In this document: positions 27,189 to 35,685 of the stretch, piece by piece
How positions within the stretch are numbered: position 1 is the stretch's first letter
How the letters are laid out: the number at the start of each line of letters is the position of its first letter
Assembly: GCA_012735195.1 (NCBI GenBank)
Contig: JAAYIC010000004.1
Span: forward strand, 1 to 37,352
DNA: 37,352 nucleotides
Direction: 5' to 3'
Source of the DNA: Bacillota bacterium
GTDB taxonomy: Bacteria; Bacillota; UBA4882; UBA10575
Notes under the pieces: generated by a model
What the model saw: the letters and a program-made list of their open reading frames with translations, nothing else
The model's database searches: none
Told to the model about the DNA's origin: nothing
Made by a program: the position numbers and the translations under genes

Positions 27189-29042
27189 TTGCAAAGGTTC
27201 ATATTGAGTAAGAAAAAACAGATAATGTTGATTAGCGGCATTTCAATTGTGGTTGCCTTCATCAGTAAACTGGGCTTCAAAAATGAAGTTCTGGCTGTCT
27301 GGTCCCTGGCGGTTGCCTCAATTATGGGAGTGGCGCCCATTGCCATCCAAGCCTACCAGGCATTAAAGGTTAAGGTTGTCAGTATCGATCTTTTAGTTAC
27401 CATCGCAGTTACCGGCGCGTTTTTAATAAAAAACCTTGAAGAATCGGCCATTGTTACCTTCTTATTCTTGTTCGGCGCTTTTCTTGAACAGCGGACTTTG
27501 AACAAGACGCGTTCCGCCATTAAAGAATTGACGGAAATGGCGCCGGAAAGCGCCTTAAAGCAAATGGAAAACGGTGAATTTGTCGAAGTGAAAATAGACG
27601 AAGTTGCCGTGGGCGATGTTTTGCTGGTGAAAACCGGCGCAAAGGTCCCTGTTGACGGCAGTGTTCTGTCGGGAGAAGGCTACATCAATGAGGCCAGCAT
27701 CACCGGCGAGTCTCTTTCTGTTGGCAAAGAGAAGGGTGCAAACGTGTATGCCGGAACTATTTTAGAAAATGGAACCCTGCAAATTGTAGCCGACCGTGTG
27801 GGTGAAGATACCACCTTTGGCCGGATTATTGAGCTGGTTGAAGAAGCACAGGATTCAAAATCCAAAGCCGAACGGTTTATCGACAGGTTCGCAAAATATT
27901 ACACCCCCGCAGTTTTAGTACTTGCCTTTATCGTCTGGATCTTTTCCCAAAACATTGAGCTTGCCATTACAATCCTGGTTTTGGGATGCCCGGGGGCATT
28001 GGTGATCGGCGTACCCGTATCAAATGTTGCGGGCATTGGCAACGGCGCACGCCACGGTGTTCTTCTCAAAGGCAGCGAAGTTGTTGACGATTTCAGCAAG
28101 GTTGATACCATCATTTTTGACAAGACCGGCACCTTGACAATGGGCAAGCCCAAAGTAACGGAGGAAGAATTCTACGCCGAAGATGTTGAAGAGATATTGG
28201 CTTACCTTGCCAGTGTGGAAAAGGAGTCAGACCACCCCCTGGCCGCTGCCGTTGTCGAATACATCGGGGAGACAAAACTGTATCCAGTGGAAAAAACCCT
28301 TGTGATAAAGGGGGCCGGGGTTGTCGCCCAAGTCAACGGGCGCCGGGTTGCCGTCGGGAATGTCGCCCTCATGGAGCGGGAGAATGTTCTTTTGGACGAA
28401 AAGGCCCGTGCCGGGATCGCCCGCTTCGAAGCGAACGGCAACTCCCTTGTTTTAGCCGCCATCGATAGTGAACTAAAGGTACTCTTGGGTATTCGCGACC
28501 AAATCCGCCCGGGAGTAAAAGAGGATCTGCAAAGATTGAAGAAACTAGGCGTGAAAAACCTGGTGGTTCTTTCCGGAGACAACCAAGGAACAGTTGATTT
28601 GGTCGCGCGCGAACTCCGGCTGACAGAAGCCCACGGAGATATGCTGCCAAAAGAGAAAGCGGCATATGTCGAAGAGTTAATAGCCCAAGGCCACACCGTC
28701 GCTTTTGTAGGCGACGGGGTAAATGACAGTCCTTCACTGGCCCGGGCACAAATCGGGATTGCCATGGGCGGCGGCACCGACGTGGCCATTGAAACCTCCG
28801 ATGTTGTCCTGATGAATTCGGATTTCCGCCGCTTACCCCATGCCCTGGGTTTGGCCAAAGCAACAGCGGGAAATATGCGCCAGAATATTCTGATCGCCGT
28901 AGGAGTTGTCTTGGCCCTGCTGGCAAGTTTAATTTTTAGCGAATGGATGAACATGTCAATTGGCATGTTGGTCCATGAAGCCAGCATTTTGGCGGTAATT
29001 CTCAATGGAATGCGGCTTCTCCAGTACAAGTTAAGGCATTAA
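27189..29042 (+). CDS. P1B-type metal-transporting ATPase with CPG motif, no N-terminal metal-binding domain
   Basis: ATP-driven metal transporter in the membrane. The 617 residues show early membrane helices (about 10-100), the actuator domain with TGES (172-175), membrane helix 6 with CPG (Cys267-Pro-Gly), phosphorylation motif DKTGTLT (311-317), HP (349-350) of P1B pumps, GDGVNDSPSL (508-517) and last helices with MLVHEASILAVILNGMRLL (593-611). Most relatives carry CPC, CPH or SPC in helix 6. Here it is CPG, while HEAS in the last helix recalls P1B-4 pumps, so metal and direction are uncertain. No HMA domain precedes the helices; a separate one is encoded next door. TTG start with AAAGGAGG 7 bases upstream. 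Confidence 0.92.
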   Translation: MQRFILSKKKQIMLISGISIVVAFISKLGFKNEVLAVWSLAVASIMGVAPIAIQAYQALKVKVVSIDLLVTIAVTGAFLIKNLEESAIVTFLFLFGAFLEQRTLNKTRSAIKELTEMAPESALKQMENGEFVEVKIDEVAVGDVLLVKTGAKVPVDGSVLSGEGYINEASITGESLSVGKEKGANVYAGTILENGTLQIVADRVGEDTTFGRIIELVEEAQDSKSKAERFIDRFAKYYTPAVLVLAFIVWIFSQNIELAITILVLGCPGALVIGVPVSNVAGIGNGARHGVLLKGSEVVDDFSKVDTIIFDKTGTLTMGKPKVTEEEFYAEDVEEILAYLASVEKESDHPLAAAVVEYIGETKLYPVEKTLVIKGAGVVAQVNGRRVAVGNVALMERENVLLDEKARAGIARFEANGNSLVLAAIDSELKVLLGIRDQIRPGVKEDLQRLKKLGVKNLVVLSGDNQGTVDLVARELRLTEAHGDMLPKEKAAYVEELIAQGHTVAFVGDGVNDSPSLARAQIGIAMGGGTDVAIETSDVVLMNSDFRRLPHALGLAKATAGNMRQNILIAVGVVLALLASLIFSEWMNMSIGMLVHEASILAVILNGMRLLQYKLRH

Positions 29043-29167
29043 AAAATGGAAATCCTGCAGAGACTAAGGAACCAATCATTCAATATAAAGAGTTCACCGC
29101 AAAACAATGAAATACTGTGAATAAGTAAGGTGTTTAGAAAAATAAAGATTATAAAGGAGGGAGAGAA

Positions 29168-29398
29168 GTGAAAAAAGCCACAATCCAGTTGGAAACATTG
29201 TCCTGCCCGTCGTGCGCACAAAAGATTGAAAATGCAGTAAAAGCATTGAACGGTGTAGAAAGGGAAAGTGTAAAGGTGCTGTTTAACGCAAGCAAAGTGA
29301 AGTTTGACTTTGATGAGGAAAAAGTATCAGTGGCAGACGCTGAAAAGGCCATCGCCGCCCTGGGATTCGAAGTTAAAGGTTCGCAAGTGAAAAACTGA
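29168..29398 (+). CDS. Free-standing HMA heavy-metal-binding protein (CopZ-like)
   Basis: A 76-residue ferredoxin-like HMA domain. The metal loop is LSCPSCAQKIE, with Cys13 and Cys16 as ligands; the usual GMTCxxC has become LSCPSC. The rest (NGVERESVKVLFNASKVKFDFDEEKVSVADAEKAIAALGFEV) is a standard beta-alpha-beta pattern. The GTG start has AAAGGAGG 7 bases upstream. It follows the ATPase gene by 125 bases and is followed by a perfect terminator. It probably delivers metal to, or regulates, the ATPase that lacks such a domain; this is inference from context. Confidence 0.9.
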   Translation: MKKATIQLETLSCPSCAQKIENAVKALNGVERESVKVLFNASKVKFDFDEEKVSVADAEKAIAALGFEVKGSQVKN

Positions 29399-29407
29399 AT
29401 AAAAAAA

Positions 29408-29448
29408 GAAACGGTCCCCGGAGAGATCTCACCGGGGACCGTTTCTTT
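29408..29448. terminator. Bidirectional terminator after HMA and SGNH genes
   Basis: A perfect 14-base stem (29408-29421 with 29432-29445) with a ten-base loop containing AGATCT, flanked by A7 and T3 runs. It can end the ATPase-HMA transcript (+) and the fucosidase-hydrolase transcript (-). Confidence 0.93.
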
Positions 29449-29476
29449 CCTCACATTGCGCCCATAAACCACTCTC

Positions 29477-30685
29477 TTATTTGGTGAAAAGGGTCAAATC
29501 AATAATCTCTCCCATACGCCGGTACCCGGCGGCATTGGGATGCAAGTGATCACCACTGTCGTAAGCAGGGTCCAGAAACTCCGGGTATTCCGGATCCCTT
29601 AGCGCCAAATCAAAATCAATCACTGCATCAAAGACACCGCTCGTTCTGATCCAGTTGTTTACGGTCTGGCGTACCTCTTCCCTGACGGGGTTGTAGTATC
29701 CCGAGCCGCCAAAGGGCAAGATGGTTCCCACGTAAACATAGATATTATGTTCATGCGCCTGCTCCACAAATCTCTTGAAAGCATTGATCAACTGCTGGGC
29801 GATGAGTGGGGAATGGCTTCCCCCGATATCATTGACACCGGCAAGAATAATGAGGTAACGGACCCCGTTTTGCTCCAACACATCGCGCTTGAATCTCCTA
29901 TATACTGTAGGCCCCAATCCGCCCGCCAGGACGGCATTGCCGCCAATGCCATGGTTCAGCACACTGATATGGGCCGTGGCCTCATTCGCTTGTAAACGTT
30001 CGGCAAGAATATCAGGCCAACGGTTATTGAAGTTGGGGGTTGAACCCCGGCCATCAGTAATTGAATCTCCTAACGTAACCACGGCTGCCGCTTGCAAATT
30101 CTCTGTACAAATGTCGATCCCGGAAATAATGTACCAACGTTCTGTTGTCACCGGCGAGGGCATCCGCTCTAAATCAACCGCGCTGGTAGTAGATAAATAT
30201 GATGTTGTACGCGAGCCCGGGTGGCCGGTGATGGCGGACGGTACTTCACCAAAGTGGATCGTAATCGCCATCTCTGTCAGGCCGGGTAATGCATAGTCCA
30301 ATGGATCGGAGATGACCGTCTGTCCGGGTGGTATTGTCACTGCTTGACTCCGATTAAAAGTTACCATCCGGCCTGTCTCGGGTGTGATCCGGTGCAAACC
30401 TGCCGACTGGGCCAAATGTACAGCTTTGATCTCCAGAGGTGAATTGCCGTATTCATTCGAAAGCTTCAACCTAATCCGTCGGCCGCCAATAGAAACGCGC
30501 ACCACCTGACGGAGGGTATTATTTGCCAGCGACCTGGGGGGCATGTTATGCGGTTCCACCAGTTGCTGTGAGGCCGCCCAGGTACCAACCCAATGCTTAA
30601 CTTGGCCGGCAGCAGAGACGCTTACCGCTATACATGCCAGGAGAAACAAGACTACTAAGAGACTGCTTATGAACGATTTTTCCAC
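29477..30685 (-). CDS. Secreted SGNH/GDSL-type hydrolase
   Basis: Secreted esterase-like enzyme of 402 residues. There is a signal peptide (SFISSLLVVLFLLACIAVSVSA, cleaved before AGQVKHW). An N-terminal beta-rich region follows, and then the SGNH domain: block I VVTLGDSITDGRG (nucleophile Ser), block II NHGIGGNAVL, block III LAGVNDIG and block V SGDHLHPN (Asp and His). The GTG at 30685 follows AAGGAG by 7 bases; the frame is open upstream to 30721 without a ribosome site. It is 32 bases after the GH95 gene, so a deacetylase acting on the same plant or host glycan is plausible. Exact ester substrate unknown. Confidence 0.9.
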   Translation of the reverse strand: MEKSFISSLLVVLFLLACIAVSVSAAGQVKHWVGTWAASQQLVEPHNMPPRSLANNTLRQVVRVSIGGRRIRLKLSNEYGNSPLEIKAVHLAQSAGLHRITPETGRMVTFNRSQAVTIPPGQTVISDPLDYALPGLTEMAITIHFGEVPSAITGHPGSRTTSYLSTTSAVDLERMPSPVTTERWYIISGIDICTENLQAAAVVTLGDSITDGRGSTPNFNNRWPDILAERLQANEATAHISVLNHGIGGNAVLAGGLGPTVYRRFKRDVLEQNGVRYLIILAGVNDIGGSHSPLIAQQLINAFKRFVEQAHEHNIYVYVGTILPFGGSGYYNPVREEVRQTVNNWIRTSGVFDAVIDFDLALRDPEYPEFLDPAYDSGDHLHPNAAGYRRMGEIIDLTLFTK

Positions 30686-30717
30686 ATTGCCACTCCTTCT
30701 CAATTTTTCTATAAAGA

Positions 30718-33138
30718 TCAATCAACCGTTTGCAGATGATAACACTCCCCCGCTTTCACCGGGAAAGAAATAATTCCGGGGCTGTCGAAGGCAAAGGCGA
30801 TCCTTTTCCCAATATTATCGGTTATTGTCACGGCAGTGCCCGGCCGGAGCAGGCAGGTCTGGGAAAAACGGGAACGGATTACCGCCCGTTGCAACCGGCC
30901 GTCTTCCCACCATAAATCAACTTCATACCCGCCCCGGGCACGGAGACCTTTTATATGGCCCTTTGACCAGTTTTTTGGAAGAGCAGGTAGAAGGGTGATT
31001 TCACCGGTATGGCTCTGAAGCAGCATTTCGGCGATCCCGGCTGTACCCCCGAAATTGCCGTCAATCTGAAATGGGGGATGGGTATTGAACAAATTGGGCA
31101 GGGTGGAGTTTTTCAGCAGTTCCATAAGGTTTGCTCCGGCTTTCTCCCCGTCTTCAAGGCGAGCCCAGAAATTAATGATCCAGGCCCGGCTCCAACCGGT
31201 ATGCCCGCTGCCGCAAGCCAGCCTTGTTTCCAGGGTTTTTCTGGCTGCCGCGGCCAGTTCCGGGGTGTGACGGGGACTGATCATATTCCCCGGGTGCAGG
31301 GCAAATAAATGAGAGATATGGCGGTGGCCTGGTTCGGCTTCCTCGTAATCTTCCGCCCACTCCTGAAGGCGCCCGTCTTTGCTGATTTCCGGTTGGGGAA
31401 GGCGGGAGAGGCAAGCCCGTAGTTTCTCACGGAAAGCGGAGTCCAACCCCAGGATTTCCGCTGCTTTTATGCAGTGGGTGAAGAGGGTATGGAGAATCTG
31501 GCTGTCCATGGCCGGACCCGCGCAAAGAGAGCCCCTTTCCCCGTCAGGCAAAATGTACGTATTCTCCGGAGAGACCGAGGGGCAGGTTACCAGGCGGCCC
31601 CGGGAATCGGGAACGAGAAAATCCAAGAAAAACTCGGCCGCTTCTTTCATTACCGGGTAGGCTTTTTTTAAAAATCTCCGGTCACCACTAAAATGATAAT
31701 GTTCCCACAGGTGCAGGCTGAGCCAGGCCGCTCCCATAGGCCAAAAGGAAGCCGGCGGGTAAAGATCCTGGGGGGCGGTGTCGCCCCAGATGTCCGTGTT
31801 GTGGTGGGCGACAAAACCACGGCAGCCGTACATCACCTTGGCGGTACGGCGGCCGGGCTTGCGCATGCGCTTAATATGCTCCAAAAGCGGCCGGTGACAC
31901 TCCGGAAGGTTACAGGTTTCCGCCGGCCAGTAGTTCATTTGGGTATTGATATTAATCGTGTATTTGCTCTCCCACGGCGGTAACATCTCCTGGTTCCAGA
32001 GGCCCTGAAGGTTGGCGGGTAAGGAGCCCGGCCGGCTGCAACTGAGCAGGAGGTACCGGCCGAATTGAAAATAAAGCTCTACCAGGCCGGGGTCGTCCGC
32101 GCCTCTTTTTATTCTTTCCAGCCTTTCATCCGTAGGCAGGGTCTCCGGTCCGGTTTCCGCCCCCATTTCTAACCCGGTTTCAGGTCCGGTCTCTTGCCTT
32201 GTCTTTTGCCCGGTTTCCAGCCCGGCTTCCAGTCCGGCTTCCGGCTCGGATGGAACGGTTTGATCCGTCAATTCCAGCTCCACCCGGTGGAAAAAGGACT
32301 GGTAATCTTGGAGATGCCGCCGGTACAAAACTTCATACGGCTTGCCCGCAGCCGCAGCTAATATCTTCAGGCAGGCTTTTTCCGGATTCCTATGCCGGTA
32401 GCTGGTTTCGCCTGCCACAAGCAAGGTAACGGCATCGACTCCTTCAACCACGAGGTTTTCACCAATAGTGTAAACTCTTCCCCCTTCCGGAACGGCGCGA
32501 AGAGCAACACGAAAGTTAACCGCGTGCGTGCGCGCGACTCCGCCCCCGCAGTTGCCCCTCATCACCAGGGTGTCGGAGCCCAAAGGCTTGGCGTGCTCAT
32601 AGTACTTGCCCCTGTTCAGTACGGCATAAAAACTGATCTGCCCCGGCTGATCGGCGGAAAGCCGGATGACCAATACCCTGTCGGGCGCACTGGCAAAGAG
32701 TTCCCGGTGGAAAGTAATATTGTTATAGGTATAGAAGACCCGGGCGACGGCGGTGTTTAAGTCCAGTTCCCGGCGGTAACTTTCGATTTTTTCTTCCTTT
32801 TCGTCATGCCCGTCAAAATGGAGCCATAAATCGCCCAGGGATTGATAAGGCCGCTGGCTTTCGGGTATCCCCGCCAGGGCCAGCAAGGCCAGTTTTTCCG
32901 CCTTATGGATCTCCCCGGCAAAAATAAGACGCCGGATTTCCGGCAGGTACTTTAGGGCGTCAGGGTTGTTACGGTCAACCGGACCCCCGTACCAGACACT
33001 CTCCTCATTAAGTTGGAGGCGTTCCGTCAGGATCCGGCCGAAAACCATCATCCCTAAACGGCCGTTCCCCAATGGCAAGGCTTCCTCCCAGGCCACTGCC
33101 GGTTTTTTGTACCAAAGGCATAGCGGTTTCATGGACAT
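30718..33138 (-). CDS. GH95 alpha-L-fucosidase (or related alpha-L-galactosidase) with tandem repeat insert
   Basis: Inverting glycosidase releasing alpha-1,2-linked L-fucose (some relatives prefer L-galactose). It has 806 residues: an N-terminal beta-sandwich (WYKKPAVAWEEALPLGNGRLGMMVFG; about 1-290), the (alpha/alpha)6 catalytic barrel (about 340-720) and a C-terminal beta part. Catalytic residues seen are Asn396 and Asn398 in ININTQMNYWPAE, the acid Glu525 in PSVSPENTY and Asp693 in QIDGNFGGTAG. Between the two domains (residues 300-335) sit nine tandem tetrapeptides of the E-(A/T)-G-x type, absent from the usual family layout. No signal peptide, so probably cytosolic. Two close ATGs follow AGGAGGG. 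Co-transcribed with the SGNH hydrolase. Confidence 0.93.
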   Translation of the reverse strand: MSMKPLCLWYKKPAVAWEEALPLGNGRLGMMVFGRILTERLQLNEESVWYGGPVDRNNPDALKYLPEIRRLIFAGEIHKAEKLALLALAGIPESQRPYQSLGDLWLHFDGHDEKEEKIESYRRELDLNTAVARVFYTYNNITFHRELFASAPDRVLVIRLSADQPGQISFYAVLNRGKYYEHAKPLGSDTLVMRGNCGGGVARTHAVNFRVALRAVPEGGRVYTIGENLVVEGVDAVTLLVAGETSYRHRNPEKACLKILAAAAGKPYEVLYRRHLQDYQSFFHRVELELTDQTVPSEPEAGLEAGLETGQKTRQETGPETGLEMGAETGPETLPTDERLERIKRGADDPGLVELYFQFGRYLLLSCSRPGSLPANLQGLWNQEMLPPWESKYTININTQMNYWPAETCNLPECHRPLLEHIKRMRKPGRRTAKVMYGCRGFVAHHNTDIWGDTAPQDLYPPASFWPMGAAWLSLHLWEHYHFSGDRRFLKKAYPVMKEAAEFFLDFLVPDSRGRLVTCPSVSPENTYILPDGERGSLCAGPAMDSQILHTLFTHCIKAAEILGLDSAFREKLRACLSRLPQPEISKDGRLQEWAEDYEEAEPGHRHISHLFALHPGNMISPRHTPELAAAARKTLETRLACGSGHTGWSRAWIINFWARLEDGEKAGANLMELLKNSTLPNLFNTHPPFQIDGNFGGTAGIAEMLLQSHTGEITLLPALPKNWSKGHIKGLRARGGYEVDLWWEDGRLQRAVIRSRFSQTCLLRPGTAVTITDNIGKRIAFAFDSPGIISFPVKAGECYHLQTVD
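32134..32241 (-). repeat. Nine 12-base tandem repeats inside the GH95 gene
   Basis: 108 bases form nine in-frame 12-base units encoding EAGL, EAGL, ETGQ, KTRQ, ETGP, ETGL, EMGA, ETGP, ETLP. The consensus unit on the minus strand is GAAACCGGNCNN. It lies at the joint between the beta-sandwich and the catalytic barrel, so copy-number change would alter only linker length. Confidence 0.9.
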
Positions 33139-33210
33139 GTGCCGCGCTCCCTCCTGTCCTCCTCTGGCCGGCCCCAGCTTATCCAGAGTTACAGAAAGAG
33201 ATAAATCCGT

Positions 33211-33667
33211 TTATGAAGATACTGGGTTTTCATTGTCTTCAATCGTATAAGCAATACCATAATTCCATCCAGTACATTTTCTCGCCCTGTATGAAGGTAG
33301 AAAAAGAAAAACTACCGTAATCATAAGCTCCATTAGCGCAATAGCCAATCCAAAAACTGGAATACCAAAAGGAACAACCATTACGGTTTTGCCAAACGAT
33401 ATCATCATAGCATTATAGCTTACTACTGTTTTTTGTCACAAACTGTGCTTTAATTCTTAGTATATGATCACCAAAGCTCTTATTCTCATAGCAATAATAT
33501 AAAAACATTTGTGAGAAATAGGTTGTAATAAATGCTACAGTCATGTAGTTAACTGATGGAAATTGATATCTAATGCCTAAATAAGTTGGAAGGGCAAATA
33601 AGTATCCTCCCAAACCATCAATCAACAACGCAAGAATCTGTTTCCAATACGGGGCGTACGTTTTCAT
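33211..33667 (-). pseudogene. RDD-like small membrane protein, split by a one-base shift
   Basis: Two adjacent frames look like one gene. The first (33413-33667, 84 residues) starts MKTYAPYWKQILALLIDGLGGYL, with the A..ID pattern of RDD proteins, has two membrane segments and ends after NKSFGDHILRIKAQFVTK, the RDD 'GKxxLxIKV' region. The second (33211-33408, 65 residues; frame open from about 33440) continues with two more membrane segments and YRARKCTGWNYGIAYTI, like the end of RDD proteins. Dropping one A from the six-A run (plus-strand T6, 33429-33434) joins them into about 150 residues. So this is a frameshifted gene or a sequencing error. RDD proteins are membrane proteins of mostly unknown role. 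The sequence is more AT-rich than the flanking fucosidase gene. Confidence 0.6.
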
Positions 33668-33723
33668 GTATTCGCCGCCTTTAGTATTCCTTTCTCAAAA
33701 TTTCCTGTTATACTTATTCAGAA

Positions 33724-33933
33724 TCAGCGTAGTGAGCCAATTTCATCCTCTTCATCTCGCGCATTAACAAATAACTCCCATAACTGCTCAAATTGTAACT
33801 CCGGCAATCTCATTAGGCAAAAACAACGTTCAAATAAGGGTAATTCTACTTCCACCCAAATACTCCCATCGTATTTATAGTTCCCAGGCAAAAGGGTACG
33901 GTTGCTTACTTTCGCAATTCCCTCACTTACTTC
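33724..33933 (-). pseudogene. 3' remnant of an unrecognised gene
   Basis: An open frame of about 69 codons with coding-like composition: KVSNRTLLPGNYKYDG, then SIWVEVELPLFERC, ending QLWELFVNARDEEDEIGSLR and a TGA at 33724. It is bounded on the left of its reading direction by an in-frame TGA inside the nucleotidase end, and has no ATG before residue 36 nor any ribosome site. It therefore looks like the tail of a truncated gene, not a complete one. I recognise no family. It lies between the RDD-like gene and the nucleotidase, which it overlaps by a few bases. Confidence 0.4.
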
Positions 33934-35541
33934 TCAGCAGAGCACCTGGTTATGCGTCCTTCAATCTCGCGAGCAATAGGTCCCTCCAACGACTCCAGAT
34001 ACGCAACGAAGGCGTCCAAGTCGTTGGCTACTATCGTCGGATTCTTGCCTTCAGCAAAGACCGTGAAGCCGTTACCGCCCTCATACAGGAAGCGGTTAAC
34101 AGCAACCGTATACACCTGATCATCCTCAACCGGCGTGCCATCTGCCAGCGACACAAAGACTATCCTGTTGCCAACCGGCAGACGGTCATCGTAGCGGTAA
34201 GTAATGCCTGACAGTTGCAGAAACCTCACCTGAAGCTGTTCGCCTATCTCCTGCCACTGCAGGTTGAGCGCTCTGCGGATTTGCTCGCCTGTCATTTCAA
34301 CCATGATTATGTCGTTGCCAAAGGGCAGGACAGCATACAGATCACCCCATGTCAATACTCCCGGCCCCAAGTCTGATCGAAGCCCGCCCGGGTTGAGAAA
34401 CGCAATCTGAGCTCCGGAAACCCATTTCTTGGAATCTGCGACCAGATTGCCGAGGACCGATTCCCCCTGTTCCCTGCCCTCTCTTCCAAGACGGGTGGCG
34501 GCAACTGCAATAGGACGGTTGATTACCTCCTCTACAACAGGCCTGTACCTTTCAATCAAGGCTTCAATTCTGGGATCAGGCGACACCATGTCTGACCACA
34601 CGAACGCCAGCTCCGCGTCGGACCACACGATATCCCCTGTCGTTCTGTCGATCAACAGATCGATCTCTGTGAAGGCCATGCCGTAGCAGTAGGCCTGCGT
34701 CACCAGCTTTCCATCGACACGACCGACATAGCCCTGATGAGTATGGGCGCTTATTATAACGTCTACAGAATCGTCTACCCCGTAGGCTATCTCAGCAATG
34801 GGTCCAACGATCTCACCGGACGGACTGACATACCCGCCTTCGTGTGCGATAACCACAATAGCCTCAACACCCCGGTTTCTGACGATCTCGACATATGTAT
34901 TGATTGCCTCAACCGGATCGATAACCTCAAGGCCTTGAATACCTGAAGGCGTTACAGAAGTTGGCAGCTCTTCAAGTAATGACGCCTATGAATGCCACAG
35001 GAATACCTTCAACTACTTTGATGAGATATGGCGGGAAGACGGGGTCTCCGGATTCGGCCGAGACGAGATTTGCAAGCACTAGGGGGAACGAACTGCCGGC
35101 AAAATACCCTGCAACCTCGTGCGTGCCGCCATACTGAACCCTGTACAGTTCAGCGATTCCCTCATCCAACTCATGGTTTCCCGGAATACCCAAGTCAAAT
35201 CCCATGAAACTCAGCACTTCAATAGTAGGATGATCCTGCAACATCCCGGAGATCAGGGGGCTTGCCCCAATTGCGTCGCCTGCATGGACACGAAGGGTAT
35301 TGACAGCGTCCATCTCTCGTTCGAGCAGGTATGTAGAGAGGTACGCGGCTCCTCCGAGCGGCCTGCCGTCCAGGGACTCGGTCTGTTCGATATATCCGTG
35401 CAGGTCGTTTATGGCAAGTATCTGCAGGCTGACCGGACCGTCGTCAGCGGCAGCAAGACCAGTACCTCCAGGCACCATCAACGTAGTAATTAAGGCGATC
35501 CCGAGACAAATGGCAATTAGTCGTCTGGATCGAATCTTCAA
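33927..35541 (-). pseudogene. Secreted 5'-nucleotidase / metallophosphoesterase (UshA-like), broken by one extra base
   Basis: Would encode about 537 residues: a signal peptide (RLIAICLGIALITTLMVPGGTGLAAA), a calcineurin-like phosphoesterase domain (AINDLHGY, HAGDAIGASPL, GNHELDEG, later ISAHTHQGY) and a 5'-nucleotidase C-terminal domain (NLVADSKKWVSGAQIAFLNPGGLRSDL, VNRFLYEGGNGFTVF). After ...VAFIGVIT the frame hits TGA (34972-34974). Removing one T (plus-strand A, 34974-34975) restores EELPTSVTPSGIQGLEVIDP and the rest of the protein. TTG start at 35541 with AGGGGG upstream. All other parts are intact, so the break is recent, or an assembly error. The role would be extracellular nucleotide or cyclic-nucleotide breakdown for phosphate and nucleoside uptake. 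Confidence 0.88.
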
Positions 35542-35685
35542 TTCCTCTTCCCCCTTGTTGTCAAACTTTATCTTTTGAGACGGGTATTCGGCGCTTAATA
35601 ACCAACTTACTTAACGATCTGCTTTATTTCTGTTTAACAATCATGACCTCTTGTCATTGGAGTTACCCTATGATCTTCTACTAAT

